NCBI RefSeq assembly: GCF_003633615.1
Contig: NZ_RBKU01000001.1
Span: 3,782,001-3,846,000, forward strand
Length of the DNA stretch: 64,000 bases
Direction: 5' to 3'
Source: Mucilaginibacter gracilis
GTDB taxonomy: Bacteria; Bacteroidota; Bacteroidia; Sphingobacteriales; Sphingobacteriaceae
The notes beneath the pieces were generated by a model. That model had not been told where the DNA came from. It did no database searches and was given only the letters and a program-made list of their open reading frames with translations. How positions within the stretch are numbered: the stretch's first letter is position 1; each line of letters opens with the position of its first letter. Of the stretch, positions 33,896 to 43,141 are shown in pieces. Both the position numbers and the translations under genes were made by a program.

Positions 33896-35014
33896 TTATA
33901 TCGTATTGATAGCCAGTGATATATCTTCTATTAAATCCTCTATATTTTCTAACCCTACCGATACCCTGAGCAGGTTAAAAGGGGTTTTAGTGTCGGGCCC
34001 TTCAATGGTTGCCCGGTGCTCTATCAGGCTCTCAACGCCGCCTAAGCTGGTGGCCTGTGTAAAAAGCTTTACGGCGTTAACTACGGTGGCAGCCTGGTTA
34101 ACACCACCTTTTACACAAAAAGAAAGCATACCGCCAAAGCTTAACATTTGCTGTTTGGCAATTTGGTGTTGCGGGTGCGATGGCAGGCCCGGATACATTA
34201 CGCGCTCAACCTTAGGGTGTTTCTCTAAAAACTCGGCCAGTATTTGTGCATTTTGTACGTGGCCTTTCATGCGGTATGGCAGGGTTTTAATGCTGCGCAC
34301 CAGCATATAGCAATCGGCAGGCGAGGGGATGGCGCCGCCCATTTCTTGCACTTGCTTTATTTTTTGCCACCAATCGTTAGTATGGGCAGTTATGAGGGCT
34401 CCGCCCATTAAATCGCTATGGCCGCCAAAATATTTGGTTGCCGAATGCATCACCAAATCGGCACCTAAAGTTAAGGGCTGCTGGCAAATGGGCGTAGCAA
34501 AAGTGTTATCAACAACTACCAAAAGCTGGTTCTTTTTAGCTATGCTAACTACTTTTTTAATGTCGGTAACCTTTAATAAAGGGTTCGATGGGGTTTCTAA
34601 CCATATTAAAACGGTGTTGGGTTTAATATGGTTTTGCAGTGTATCGGTATCGTTAATATCAATAAAATCAAACTCCAGTATTCCCACAAAAACATTTTTC
34701 AGCAGGTTGCGCAAGCCGTGGTACATATCATCGGGCGCAATAATGTGGCTGCCTGGTTTAAGCGATTGGAATGCGGCCATACCCGCTGCATTGCCCGATG
34801 AAAAAGCGGCAGCATCTAACCCGCCTTCCAACTTAGCCAGCACGTTCTCTAACGATGTGCGGTTAGGGTTGCCGGCCCTGCTGTAAATATAACCGCCGGG
34901 GTAACCTCCATTTTCGCGTAAAAAAGTTGTTGATGTAGTGATGGGCTGTATTACAGCACCCGTTGCTTTATCGGTATGGTTGCCTGCGTGTATGGCTATG
35001 GTTTCTATTTTCAT
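33896..35014 (-). CDS. Cystathionine gamma-synthase/lyase-type PLP enzyme (MetB-like)
   Basis: PLP enzyme of the Cys/Met-metabolism family. From ATG 35014 it has 372 residues; an in-frame ATG at 35053 would add 13 residues (MQCKHCFTKHPIT), which lie outside the usual family start. Motifs: IAIHAGNHTDKATGAV, YSRAGNPNRTSLE, LVVVDNTFATP, and the PLP lysine in HSATKYFGGHSD. It could form cystathionine from activated homoserine and cysteine, or cleave cystathionine; sequence reading alone does not separate the two. It lies directly upstream of the SAM-controlled metY leader but has its own, non-riboswitch transcript, probably with the ankyrin gene 42 nt upstream. Confidence 0.85.
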   Translation of the reverse strand: MKIETIAIHAGNHTDKATGAVIQPITTSTTFLRENGGYPGGYIYSRAGNPNRTSLENVLAKLEGGLDAAAFSSGNAAGMAAFQSLKPGSHIIAPDDMYHGLRNLLKNVFVGILEFDFIDINDTDTLQNHIKPNTVLIWLETPSNPLLKVTDIKKVVSIAKKNQLLVVVDNTFATPICQQPLTLGADLVMHSATKYFGGHSDLMGGALITAHTNDWWQKIKQVQEMGGAIPSPADCYMLVRSIKTLPYRMKGHVQNAQILAEFLEKHPKVERVMYPGLPSHPQHQIAKQQMLSFGGMLSFCVKGGVNQAATVVNAVKLFTQATSLGGVESLIEHRATIEGPDTKTPFNLLRVSVGLENIEDLIEDISLAINTI

Positions 35015-35056
35015 GGTGATGGGGTGTTTGGTAAAACAGTGCTTACATTGCAATCG

Positions 35057-35767
35057 CTACTGCAATAGATCGCACATTTCTGCGTGTCCATTACTTTTGG
35101 CGGCCTGGCAAATGGTCTGGCCATCCGCGCCAATAAATGTTGTATCCGCATGGTATTTTAATAGCAGTTTTACAATTTCTTCATTGCCATATTTTGCCGC
35201 TAAAAATAAAGCTGTTTCCTTATCCCGATTCACAGCATCCGTTTTGGCACCATTCTCGAGTAATATTTTTACAATTTTTGTGTGCCCTTTAAACGACGCT
35301 ATAATTAATGCCGTACTTTTATCGAGCGCTTTAGTATTTACATCTACGCCTTTTTTTATTAATGCAGCAACAATGTCGGTTTTCCCGTTTCTTGATGCAA
35401 TAATCAGGGGGTTCCAATAATGATCGTCCTGGGCATTAACGTCAGCATTTTTTTCAATTAAATAATTGGCCATTTCAATATTTCCAACCTGGCAAATTAT
35501 CATTAAACTATTCCATTTGGCTTTTGCAACTGCATTTACATCAGCACCGCTTTCAACCAATATTTTTATCGACTTAAAGTCGGCAGAATTTGCAGCAGCT
35601 AATAAAGGCGTCATTTTATTTTTGTTTGTCACACTCAAATTCCCCGGCGTTTTTGATAGTAACAGCAATTGGTCGTAATCTTTATTGGCGATAGCGTCAA
35701 ATATAGCTTGCGAAAATCCTGTTAAGGGACATAAGAAAAATAATAATGCAGCGATGGTTTTCATCAA
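35057..35767 (-). CDS. Secreted ankyrin-repeat protein
   Basis: Protein of 236 residues with a signal peptide (about 1-20, MKTIAALLFFLCPLTGFSQ) and five to six ankyrin repeats covering the rest: each unit shows the TPLLAAA/NPLIIAS/TALIIAS turn and a hydrophobic helix pair (for example GHTKIVKILLENGAKTDAV). No other domain. Periplasmic ankyrin proteins act as protein-binding scaffolds; in some bacteria they protect against peroxide with catalases, but nothing of that kind is nearby. It precedes the metB-like gene by 42 nt in the same direction; a functional link to sulfur metabolism is not evident. Confidence 0.85.
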   Translation of the reverse strand: MMKTIAALLFFLCPLTGFSQAIFDAIANKDYDQLLLLSKTPGNLSVTNKNKMTPLLAAANSADFKSIKILVESGADVNAVAKAKWNSLMIICQVGNIEMANYLIEKNADVNAQDDHYWNPLIIASRNGKTDIVAALIKKGVDVNTKALDKSTALIIASFKGHTKIVKILLENGAKTDAVNRDKETALFLAAKYGNEEIVKLLLKYHADTTFIGADGQTICQAAKSNGHAEMCDLLQ

Positions 35768-35857
35768 GTGGCAGAATAAAGGTTGCTTAATATTTCAAAG
35801 GTAATTATAATCAAAGTTTGTTACATCAAAATGATAATGAAATTACCCTCATTATTG

Positions 35858-35865
35858 TACTTTTG
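35858..35865 (+). promoter_or_regulatory. Promoter -7 box of mqnE
   Basis: TACTTTTG, exact TAnnTTTG, 17 nt upstream of the ATG at 35883. Confidence 0.6.
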
Positions 35866-35882
35866 TAGCCAAAGCTTTAACA

Positions 35883-37076
35883 ATGGACTCCCAACTATCT
35901 TTATCCGTTTTATTGAATAATCCGCTTTTGCTTCCCGAACTTAAATTAATAGCCCAAAAGGTTTACGATGGCGAGCGCATTACTTTTGACGAAGGCGTTA
36001 CACTTTACGAAAAAGGCGAACTGGCTTACCTGGGTACTTTAGCAAACTACATCCGCGAAAAGCGGCATGGCGATAAAACGTATTTTAACCGTAATTTCCA
36101 TATTGAGCCAACTAACCTTTGCGTGTACGATTGCAAGTTTTGCTCGTACTCGGTATTAATCAAAGAGCGGTCGCAAGGGTGGGAGTACACTATGGAGGAT
36201 ATGCTTAACATCGTAAAAAAATACGATAATGAGCCCGTTACCGAAGTGCATATTGTTGGTGGTGTATTGCCTCAGTATGATGTAGCATTTTATGCCGAAC
36301 TGTTCCGCAGAATAAAGGAACACCGGCCCGAACTGCATGTAAAGGCTTTAACCCCGGTTGAATACCATTACATATTTAAGAAAGCTAAAATGGATTATGC
36401 ATCGGGCATGGCTTTAATGAAGGATGCTGGTTTGGAATCGATGCCGGGCGGCGGTGCCGAGATATTCCATCCCGAAGTGCGCGAGCAAATAGCCAAAGAT
36501 AAATGTAACGCAGAGCAGTGGTTGCAGATACACGAGGAATGGCATAAACTGGGTATGCGATCGAACGCGACCATGCTTTACGGCCATATAGAAAAATTTT
36601 GGCACCGGGTTGACCATATGGACAGGCTACGTAACTTGCAGGATAAAACCGGAGGTTTCCAAACCTTTATCCCGCTCAAGTTCCGTAATCAGGATAACCA
36701 AATGAGCAATGTGCCCGAATCAACCGTTGTTGAAGATTTGCGTAACTACGCCATAGCCAGGATATACCTTGATAATTTTGACCATATTAAGGCCTATTGG
36801 GCCATGATAAGCCGTACAACTGCCCAATTATCGCTCAACTTTGGTGTTGATGATATTGACGGTACACTTGATGATACCACCAAAATATATTCGATGGCGG
36901 GAGCGGAGGAAAAAAATCCGGGTATGAGTACTAAAGAATTGGTTGAACTGATAAAACATGTGGGCAGGTACCCCATAGAGCGCGATACCCTGTATAACGT
37001 AATTACCGACTACAATAATTTTGAGTTTGCCGACGCGCCGAAACCGCAATTTTATAAATTGCCTGTAATTAATTAG
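35883..37076 (+). CDS. mqnE: Aminofutalosine synthase (radical SAM)
   Basis: MqnE joins 3-(1-carboxyvinyloxy)benzoate to S-adenosylmethionine to give aminofutalosine in the futalosine route to menaquinone. The 397-residue protein has the [4Fe-4S] cysteines C80, C84 and C87 in NLCVYDCKFCSY and the family block ESMPGGGAEIFHPEVREQI. That block and the lack of MqnC-specific features favour MqnE over the paralogous cyclase MqnC. mqnA, the first pathway enzyme, lies 1.3 kb downstream in the same direction. MqnB/MqnC/MqnD are not in the window. Confidence 0.9.
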   Translation: MDSQLSLSVLLNNPLLLPELKLIAQKVYDGERITFDEGVTLYEKGELAYLGTLANYIREKRHGDKTYFNRNFHIEPTNLCVYDCKFCSYSVLIKERSQGWEYTMEDMLNIVKKYDNEPVTEVHIVGGVLPQYDVAFYAELFRRIKEHRPELHVKALTPVEYHYIFKKAKMDYASGMALMKDAGLESMPGGGAEIFHPEVREQIAKDKCNAEQWLQIHEEWHKLGMRSNATMLYGHIEKFWHRVDHMDRLRNLQDKTGGFQTFIPLKFRNQDNQMSNVPESTVVEDLRNYAIARIYLDNFDHIKAYWAMISRTTAQLSLNFGVDDIDGTLDDTTKIYSMAGAEEKNPGMSTKELVELIKHVGRYPIERDTLYNVITDYNNFEFADAPKPQFYKLPVIN

Positions 37077-37148
37077 TTCAGTTGGTTGATTAAAGTTGAT
37101 TGGGTTTTGCCTAAATGATGCAACCTTTTTCAAACAGTTAGAAATTTG

Positions 37149-37156
37149 TACTTTTG
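37149..37156 (+). promoter_or_regulatory. Promoter -7 box of the toxin-antitoxin pair
   Basis: TACTTTTG, exact TAnnTTTG, with only 3 nt before the ATG at 37160. The transcript must start at or inside the first codon, or the antitoxin start is downstream. Confidence 0.55.
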
Positions 37157-37159
37157 TAT

Positions 37160-37363
37160 ATGGAAACATTGATAATGCATCCCGAAAATAAGGAGCAATT
37201 GTTAGCTTTGAAAGCGGTTGCCAAGGCATTAAAAATAAGCGTTGAGACTCAAAAGGACTCTTACGATCCTGATTTTGTTGCGATGGTAAAGGGTGCTGAA
37301 AAACGCGGCAATTATAAAACTATTGACCCGGAGGATGTGTGGGGCAGTTTAAACTTAAAATAG
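37160..37363 (+). CDS. Antitoxin, DUF2683 type
   Basis: Protein of 67 residues from ATG 37160 (an in-frame TTG/GTG-type start six bases earlier overlaps the promoter box). The N-terminal METLIMHPENKEQLLALKAV and acidic/basic tail KRGNYKTIDPEDVWGSL resemble DUF2683 proteins, which in Bacteroidota accompany YoeB-type toxins. The C-terminal disordered part would wrap the toxin. Its 3' end overlaps the toxin start by 25 nt, so translation is coupled. It probably represses its own promoter with the toxin, as in other type II systems. Confidence 0.8.
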   Translation: METLIMHPENKEQLLALKAVAKALKISVETQKDSYDPDFVAMVKGAEKRGNYKTIDPEDVWGSLNLK

Positions 37364-37620
37364 AAGAATTAGCTGAATTGCACATCAAGATGCATTTTAA
37401 AGCTGGCGATAGGGCGACTATTAAAAAGATAGAAAAGATACTGATTGAGCTCACAGAATCTCCCTATACAGGCATTGGCAAACCCGAAGCATTAAAATAT
37501 GAACTTTCGGGTTTTTGGTCGCGAAGAATAAATCAAAAAGACCGGTTGATATACAAAGTTGAAGAAGATGTAGTGACCGTATTCGTTATATCGGCGATGG
37601 GGCACTATCATACTAAATAA
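37339..37620 (+). CDS. Txe/YoeB-family mRNA interferase toxin
   Basis: Ribosome-dependent RNase of 93 residues that cleaves mRNA in the A site. The YoeB/RelE fold is clear from the C-terminal half: GIGKPEALKYELSGFWSRRI, DRLIYKV and the terminal MGHYH. In YoeB the catalytic residues are Glu46, Arg65 and His83; equivalents here lie in KPEALK, WSRRI and GHYH. The start is GTG 37339, inside the antitoxin gene by 25 nt. The pair lies between mqnE and the histidine phosphatase gene, which looks like insertion into a menaquinone-gene region. Confidence 0.87.
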   Translation: MGQFKLKIEELAELHIKMHFKAGDRATIKKIEKILIELTESPYTGIGKPEALKYELSGFWSRRINQKDRLIYKVEEDVVTVFVISAMGHYHTK

Positions 37621-37753
37621 AGTGCAAATACTTAAGTTATCAGTTATTAATAACTAAGCATTGTTATGCTTAGACCCCGACTTAAGCGGGACTGTTGACT
37701 AAAACAATAGGCTTGCGATCGATGAATACCAATAAACTAATGAACCCTATTGA

Positions 37754-38386
37754 ATGATACAAAAAACACTATACATTATTCGCCACGGGCAAACCGACCT
37801 TAACAAACAGGGCATAATACAAGGCAGCGGTATTGATGCCGATTTAAACGACAGAGGGCGCGAACAGGGAGCAGCCTTTTATGAGGCTTACAAGGGCGTT
37901 GGTTTTGATAAAATTTATATATCGGGCCTTAAACGTACTTATCAAACGGTTGAAAAATTTATTGATGCCGGTTTCCCTTTTGAAAAACTGCCCGGTTTAA
38001 ACGAATTAGCCTGGGGCATTTACGAAGGCAAAACAAGTACCCCCGAAAACAAGGCTGCCTTTTTAAAAATAATGCGCGATTGGCTGGAAGGACGTTTGGA
38101 CGAAAAACTGGAAGGTGGTGAAAGCCCTAACGAGTTACAGGCTAAACAAAAGCAGGCTCTTGAAGTTATAATGAGCCATCCCGAAGAAAAAAAAGTGTTA
38201 ATATGTATGCACGGCCGCGCGCTGCGTTTGTTTTTATGCCTGCTAACCGGCAAAAGCCTAACGCATATGGATGAGTTTCCGCACCAGAATGTTATATTGT
38301 ATAAAGTTACCTTTGATGGTAGCACCTTTGAAATAGCGGAGTTTAACAACTCCGACCATCTAAAAAACCTGGCACCCGATCTGTGA
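37754..38386 (+). CDS. Histidine phosphatase (phosphoglycerate mutase-like)
   Basis: Protein of 210 residues of the histidine phosphatase superfamily. The phospho-histidine is in YIIRHGQTDLN (RHG, about 8-18), with further pocket residues in GLKRTYQT, LNELAWGIYEG and VLICMHGRALR. It could be a cofactor-dependent phosphatase acting on a small phospho-compound; the narrow family cannot be told from sequence alone. Its TGA overlaps the GTG start of mqnA by 4 nt, so the two are translationally coupled, which suggests a link to menaquinone synthesis but does not show one. Confidence 0.85.
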   Translation: MIQKTLYIIRHGQTDLNKQGIIQGSGIDADLNDRGREQGAAFYEAYKGVGFDKIYISGLKRTYQTVEKFIDAGFPFEKLPGLNELAWGIYEGKTSTPENKAAFLKIMRDWLEGRLDEKLEGGESPNELQAKQKQALEVIMSHPEEKKVLICMHGRALRLFLCLLTGKSLTHMDEFPHQNVILYKVTFDGSTFEIAEFNNSDHLKNLAPDL

Positions 38387-39129
38387 AAAAAATTAGAATA
38401 TCTGCCGTTAGTTATACCAATACCAAACCCTTTTTATACGGTATACAGCACTCTCCAAATATCCTCAATAAAATTGAACTGAGCCTTGATGCCCCGGCAG
38501 ACTGCGCCCAAAAGCTGATTGACGATGTGGTTGATATTGGCCTGATACCGGTTGCTGCTGTATTGAATATCCCTCATTGGGAATTAGTATCCGATTATTG
38601 TATTGGGGCCGTGGGTGCCGTTAATTCGGTTTTTATTTTTAGCAATTGTAAAATTGCGGATGTAAAAACCTTGCAGTTAGACCCTCAATCGCGCTCATCA
38701 AATAACCTGGCTAAGGTGTTGCTCAAAAATTATTGGGAGCTTACTCCTCAATTGATTACCAATGCCGATGATTACGGCAAAGCAAGTGATGCCAATACTG
38801 CCTTTGTACAAATTGGTGACAGAACCTTTGGTAAGAAAAACGATTATGCTTTTGTGTACGATTTGGCCGAGGAATGGGCAGAATTTACTGGCTTACCATT
38901 TATGTTTGCCGGTTGGATAGCTAATAAACCTATTCCCGAAGATTTTATTGCCGAGTTTAACCAGGCCCTAAAACTGGGCTTGGATAGCCGCCAGCAGCTT
39001 TTTAAAGAGTTGTCGGCAATTGATAATTTTGACGTGCAGGATTACCTGATGAACAAGATAGATTTTAACGCTACGGCCGAGAAGAAAGAAGCCATGCAGC
39101 TGTTTTTGGATTACATCAGGATGCTTTAA
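38383..39129 (+). CDS. mqnA: Chorismate dehydratase (menaquinone, futalosine pathway)
   Basis: MqnA removes water from chorismate to form 3-(1-carboxyvinyloxy)benzoate, the substrate of MqnE. The 248-residue protein has the typical periplasmic-binding-like fold without a signal peptide: ISAVSYTNTKPFLYGI at the N-terminus, VDIGLIPVAAV and LDPQSRSSNNLAKVLL, all typical of MqnA/MqnD. Pairing with mqnE favours MqnA over MqnD. The start is GTG at 38383 overlapping the upstream stop codon. It converges on the response regulator gene with a 14-nt overlap of the coding ends. Confidence 0.88.
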   Translation: MKKIRISAVSYTNTKPFLYGIQHSPNILNKIELSLDAPADCAQKLIDDVVDIGLIPVAAVLNIPHWELVSDYCIGAVGAVNSVFIFSNCKIADVKTLQLDPQSRSSNNLAKVLLKNYWELTPQLITNADDYGKASDANTAFVQIGDRTFGKKNDYAFVYDLAEEWAEFTGLPFMFAGWIANKPIPEDFIAEFNQALKLGLDSRQQLFKELSAIDNFDVQDYLMNKIDFNATAEKKEAMQLFLDYIRML

Positions 39130-39484
39130 GTATTTGTTTTTCTATTTTATCTAACAATAAAAAAATATCGAAAGGTTTAGCCACAAAATCATTAGCCCCC
39201 GATTCTAAAACGGACTGGGTTAAATTTGGCGTTGCCGAAATCATAATTACAGGTATCTGGCTTGTTTTTTTATCAGATTTTATTTGCCGGCATATTTCGC
39301 GGCCATCAAGTCCCGATAGCATAATGTCCAGTAAAATGATATCCGGAGAAAATTCGTCTATTTTTTTAAACACCTCATCTCCTTTCGGTGTTGTATTAAC
39401 ATCGTATCCCGAATACTTTAAAAGCTCAACAAGTGCATCTAAAATATAAGGATCATCGTCAACTGCAAGTACTTTTTTTAACAT
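39116..39484 (-). CDS. Single-domain response regulator (CheY-like)
   Basis: Receiver-only protein of 122 residues from ATG 39484 (ATG 39499 adds five residues). The acidic pocket is in AVDDDPY, the phospho-acceptor Asp in IILLDIMLSG, the Thr/Ser in VIMISATP and the Lys in DFVAKPF. No output domain, so it probably transfers signal to another protein or sits in a phosphorelay. No histidine kinase is nearby. Its 3' end overlaps the mqnA end by 14 nt on the opposite strand. Confidence 0.9.
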   Translation of the reverse strand: MLKKVLAVDDDPYILDALVELLKYSGYDVNTTPKGDEVFKKIDEFSPDIILLDIMLSGLDGREICRQIKSDKKTSQIPVIMISATPNLTQSVLESGANDFVAKPFDIFLLLDKIEKQILKAS

Positions 39485-39873
39485 TAGCTTAAATAGCAAT
39501 AGGGAAGCAACATATAATATTGTAAAAGTTTAAAATTACTTATTCGGGTAGTGTTATCATGGTTTGAGTGTTTGTATACAAAAACCTACACCAACGGGTG
39601 TGTGAATAATAAAAATCACTTTATAGATAAATAATTATCAATTTTTATGCCACATTTTATTTTATGTTAATAAAATGGCGATAAACGATGTATGTATTAC
39701 TATACACAGCCGTAAGACATCCCCGATAAGGCATTTGTAAATTCGGCTCATTTTTTACCCCCTTATACCCCCTTTATTGGTTAACTACGTAATGAAAAAG
39801 GCAGCAAGTAATTACCTAAAAGCTACCAAGGTTTTTAAAGCTTTAGATGGTTAACAAATGCTGTTGCATTTAC
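39485..39873. other. Non-coding gap between response regulator and rpsO
   Basis: About 390 nt without a convincing gene on either strand. It is AT-rich in its first half and contains a small ACACC/GGTGT hairpin near 39588-39604. I see no known riboswitch, tRNA or repeat family; part of it presumably holds the promoter of the leftward response regulator gene. Confidence 0.5.
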
Positions 39874-39904
39874 TTGTATAAATAAAAAACAAATACTACC
39901 TTTG
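39874..39904 (+). promoter_or_regulatory. rpsO promoter
   Basis: TTG at 39874-39876, a 20-nt spacer and TACCTTTG at 39897-39904, the best full match to the Bacteroidota sigma-ABfr promoter in the window. It leaves a leader of about 40 nt before rpsO, enough for S15 autoregulation, although no known S15 site is recognised. Confidence 0.75.
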
Positions 39905-39949
39905 CACCTCAATTAACAAAAGTATTAACGCTTTAATATTATTTACGTA

Positions 39950-40228
39950 ATGTATTTAAGTAACGAATGGAAATCAGAGATTTTCGCAAAACATGGTAGC
40001 GTAGCTACAAACACAGGTTCAACCGAAGGGCAAGTAGCTTTATTTACAGCTCGTATTGCTCACCTAACCGGCCACTTAAAGAAAAACAAAAAAGATTTTT
40101 CTACACAGTTGTCTCTTCAAAAATTAGTAGGTAAACGCCGTGGTTTGTTAGCTTACCTATACAAAAAAGATATTAACAGGTACCGTGCCATTATCAAGGC
40201 TTTAGAGCTGCGCGATATTATTAAGTAA
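39950..40228 (+). CDS. rpsO: 30S ribosomal protein S15
   Basis: S15 binds the central domain of 16S rRNA early in 30S assembly. The 92-residue length is close to the usual 89. Signature segments are [26 protein letters not shown] residues at 20-41 ([12 protein letters not shown] and HLTGHL), the HLxxHxKD-like [10 protein letters not shown] and [16 protein letters not shown]. The next gene is pnp, the usual neighbour in bacteria, with an intrinsic terminator between them that also separates the two transcripts. Confidence 0.97.
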   Translation: MYLSNEWKSEIFAKHGSVATNTGSTEGQVALFTARIAHLTGHLKKNKKDFSTQLSLQKLVGKRRGLLAYLYKKDINRYRAIIKALELRDIIK

Positions 40229-40246
40229 ATATTTTCAAAAATCAAT

Positions 40247-40279
40247 AAAAAAGCCATCGCATATGCAGATGGCTTTTTT
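40247..40279 (+). terminator. rpsO terminator
   Basis: Stem AAAAGCCATC (40249-40258) with GATGGCTTTT (40268-40277), 9-nt loop, and T6 at the end. Located 18 nt after the rpsO stop. Confidence 0.85.
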
Positions 40280-40286
40280 ACTTTTG
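40279..40286 (+). promoter_or_regulatory. pnp promoter -7 box
   Basis: TACTTTTG, exact TAnnTTTG, immediately after the rpsO terminator and about 70 nt before the pnp ATG at 40359. This gives pnp its own promoter and a leader that could serve autoregulation by PNPase. Confidence 0.55.
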
Positions 40287-40358
40287 TTCCTAAACAAAAT
40301 ACACCATATACAATTGCTGCATTCTAAAGATGAAAAATGCAGTTTAACAAAAAAGAAG

Positions 40359-42491
40359 ATGAGTTTAAACGTAATTAAAAAAGTGATCGATTTAGGTGAT
40401 GGCCGCACTATCGAGATCGAAACAGGAAAACTGGCCAAACAAGCCGATGGCTCTGTAGTGATAAAAATGGGTGATACCATGTTATTAGCTACAGTAGTAT
40501 CATCAAGGGATGCAAAAGAAGGTGTTGATTTTTTACCACTTTCGGTTGATTATCAGGAAAAATACGCTGCTACTGGCCGTATCCCTGGTGGATTTTTACG
40601 CCGCGAGGCTCGCTTGTCCGACTATGAGGTTTTGATTTCGCGTTTGGTTGACCGTGCATTGCGCCCGATGTTCCCGAGTGATTATCATGCCGATACCCAG
40701 GTGATGATTTCGTTAATATCTGCCGATAAAGATATTATGCCCGATTGTTTAGCTGGTTTAGCTGCATCAGCAGCCTTATCTTGCTCAGATATTCCGTTTA
40801 ACGGCCCTATATCCGAAGTACGCGTAGCTAAAGTTGATGGTAAATTAGTTATCAACCCAACTTTAACGCAATTGCAAACTGCCACTTTAGAGTTTATAGT
40901 TGCAGGTAGCGAGTACGATATTAACATGGTAGAAGGCGAAAGCGCCGAGATACAAGAAGCTGAACTGGTTGAGGCTATTAAATTTGCACATACTGCTATT
41001 AAAATACAATGTTTAGTTCAAAAGGAATTAACTGCCGAACTTAACAAAACCGAAAAACGCGCTTACAGTCACGAGCATAGCAATGAAGAGCTTAAAAAAG
41101 CTATTTACGCTGCAACATACGATCAGGTTTACGCCGTAGCCAGTGCTGCATCAGGTAAAGACGAGCGTGGTGCTAAGTTTAAAGAAGTTAGAGATACCTA
41201 CATTGCAACTTTAGGTGAGATAGATGACATCACTAAATCGTTAGCAAAAAAATACTATCACGATGTTGAGTACGATGCTATCCGTAACCTAGTTTTAGAC
41301 GAAGGCAAACGTTTAGACGGCCGTACAACTACACAAATACGCCCTATATGGAGTGAAGTTGGATATTTGCCATCTGCTCACGGTTCGGCTGTATTTACCC
41401 GTGGCGAAACTCAATCGTTAACTACCGTTACCTTAGGTGCTAAGGATGATGAGCAAATGATTGATGGTGCGTTTATTAACGGTTACCAAAAATTCTTGTT
41501 GCATTACAATTTCCCTGGTTTCTCAACCGGCGAAGTTCGCCCTAACAGGGGAGCAGGCCGTCGCGAAATTGGTCATGGTAACTTGGCTATGCGTTCGTTA
41601 AAACGTGTATTACCTGCCGAAAACGAAAACCCTTACACTATCCGTATCGTTTCTGATATATTAGAATCAAACGGATCATCATCAATGGCTACGGTTTGCG
41701 CCGGTACATTAGCTTTGATGGATGCCGGTATTAAAATTACCAACCCGGTATCAGGTATCGCTATGGGTTTAATTACCAACGAAATGGGTACTAAGTACGC
41801 TATCCTTAGCGATATTTTGGGTGATGAAGATCACCTGGGCGATATGGATTTTAAAGTAACAGGTACCAAAAATGGTATTGTTGCCGTACAAATGGATTTG
41901 AAAATCAATGGTTTATCATACGAAGTTTTAACTAACGCGCTAAACCAGGCTAAAGAGGGCCGTTTACATATTTTAGGCGAGATGGCTAAAACCCTTACCG
42001 CACCTCGCGAAGATTACAAATCGCACGCTCCGCGTATTGTATCAATGCGTATTGATAAAGAATTTATAGGAGCCATTATTGGTCCCGGTGGAAAGATTAT
42101 TCAGGAAATGCAACGTGAAAGCGGCGCAACCATCTCTATCGAAGAAAAAGATAACCAGGGTATCATCCAGATATTTGGTGATAACAAAGAATCTATCGAC
42201 AAAGCTGTTACCCGCATCCGCCAAATAGTTGCCAAACCAGAGGTTGGCGAAATTTACGAAGGCAAGGTTCGTTCAATTATGCCTTTTGGTGCATTTGTTG
42301 AAATTATGCCAGGTAAAGATGGTTTGTTGCATATATCAGAAATTGACCACAAACGCATTGAAACAATGGACGGTATTTTTGAAATTGGCGACGAAGTGAG
42401 AGTGAAACTTTTAGATGTTGATAAGCAAGGTAAATTAAAACTATCGCGCAAAGCTTTATTGCCGCGCCCGGAAGCACCTGCTAAAAACTAA
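40359..42491 (+). CDS. pnp: Polynucleotide phosphorylase
   Basis: PNPase degrades RNA 3' to 5' with phosphate and is part of mRNA turnover. The start is ATG 40359 ([13 protein letters not shown]), giving the normal 710 residues; a frame open to 40263 runs through the rpsO terminator and is not the start. Two RNase PH domains (about 5-215 and 310-545; RPLFP-type [10 protein letters not shown] and [14 protein letters not shown]), a linking helical domain, a KH domain ([16 protein letters not shown], about 570-585) and a C-terminal S1 domain ([20 protein letters not shown]) are all present. It follows rpsO as in many bacteria and ends at a strong terminator. Confidence 0.97.
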   Translation: MSLNVIKKVIDLGDGRTIEIETGKLAKQADGSVVIKMGDTMLLATVVSSRDAKEGVDFLPLSVDYQEKYAATGRIPGGFLRREARLSDYEVLISRLVDRALRPMFPSDYHADTQVMISLISADKDIMPDCLAGLAASAALSCSDIPFNGPISEVRVAKVDGKLVINPTLTQLQTATLEFIVAGSEYDINMVEGESAEIQEAELVEAIKFAHTAIKIQCLVQKELTAELNKTEKRAYSHEHSNEELKKAIYAATYDQVYAVASAASGKDERGAKFKEVRDTYIATLGEIDDITKSLAKKYYHDVEYDAIRNLVLDEGKRLDGRTTTQIRPIWSEVGYLPSAHGSAVFTRGETQSLTTVTLGAKDDEQMIDGAFINGYQKFLLHYNFPGFSTGEVRPNRGAGRREIGHGNLAMRSLKRVLPAENENPYTIRIVSDILESNGSSSMATVCAGTLALMDAGIKITNPVSGIAMGLITNEMGTKYAILSDILGDEDHLGDMDFKVTGTKNGIVAVQMDLKINGLSYEVLTNALNQAKEGRLHILGEMAKTLTAPREDYKSHAPRIVSMRIDKEFIGAIIGPGGKIIQEMQRESGATISIEEKDNQGIIQIFGDNKESIDKAVTRIRQIVAKPEVGEIYEGKVRSIMPFGAFVEIMPGKDGLLHISEIDHKRIETMDGIFEIGDEVRVKLLDVDKQGKLKLSRKALLPRPEAPAKN

Positions 42492-42504
42492 TACTTATTA
42501 AATT

Positions 42505-42542
42505 AAAAGCAAAAACCTCCCGTAACGGAGGTTTTTGCTTTT
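42505..42542 (+). terminator. pnp terminator
   Basis: Long stem GCAAAAACCTCC (42509-42520) with GGAGGTTTTTGC (42527-42538), loop CGTAAC, extended by AAAA/TTTT on the outside. Located 18 nt after the pnp stop. Confidence 0.9.
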
Positions 42543-42704
42543 ATATGCCTTAATATGATGACGAATAGGTAAGAATTTGTTGCAATATATAGGAAATTGC
42601 ATTTTTTTTTAAAAACTTGCAAACATTTTTACGTGTATTTTATTTCACCTAAGTAAAGCTATAACTAATATAAACCTAATAACCGATCTCTCTGTTTGAT
42701 ACAA

Positions 42705-42983
42705 ATGATACCAACACCAACTGATCCATTAGGTTTTTTAAACAATTCCTCGGCCGATCCGCCCCGGAGGACTAACGATCAGACAGATTTAATACAAGAT
42801 CTGTTGTATGAAATTATCCGGGTTAAGGATCTCATCAAATATTACGATGCCATACCAAATGGTGCCGGGCAGTTGGGTTCGTCTATCCTCACCGAACTGG
42901 TTGCCGAGGCTTATAAATCGTTAGTAGATTACGATACTGTTTTAATGAAAAAGTATTACGATTTGCTTTTAAATTGTGATTGA
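42705..42983 (+). CDS. Small protein of unknown function
   Basis: Protein of 92 residues from ATG 42705 (a TTG three codons upstream is possible). The first 28 residues are polar and Pro-rich, probably disordered. The rest is predicted helical and acidic (DLIQDLLYEIIRVKDLIKYY at about 27-46, and LTELVAEAYKSLVDYD). No signal peptide, metal motif or known domain is seen. Codon use agrees with neighbouring genes, which supports a real gene. It stands alone after the pnp terminator. The family is not recognised. Confidence 0.6.
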   Translation: MIPTPTDPLGFLNNSSADPPRRTNDQTDLIQDLLYEIIRVKDLIKYYDAIPNGAGQLGSSILTELVAEAYKSLVDYDTVLMKKYYDLLLNCD

Positions 42984-43128
42984 TCAATGCTTTTTACGGC
43001 ATTTTATCCAATTCAAAAAACTGCTTAGTTTTTATATAACTTCTTCAAAGCATCAATTTTTGTTGCTTGGTATGGCACAAAAAGCTTGCGCAATGCGGTT
43101 ACAAAACGCATAGTTTTAAAATTTTGCG

Positions 43129-43136
43129 TAAGTTTG
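43129..43136 (+). promoter_or_regulatory. rpe promoter -7 box
   Basis: TAAGTTTG, exact TAnnTTTG, ending 5 nt before the ATG of rpe at 43142. It implies a leaderless or nearly leaderless mRNA and rejects the longer frame upstream. Confidence 0.6.
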
Positions 43137-43141
43137 GCCGC

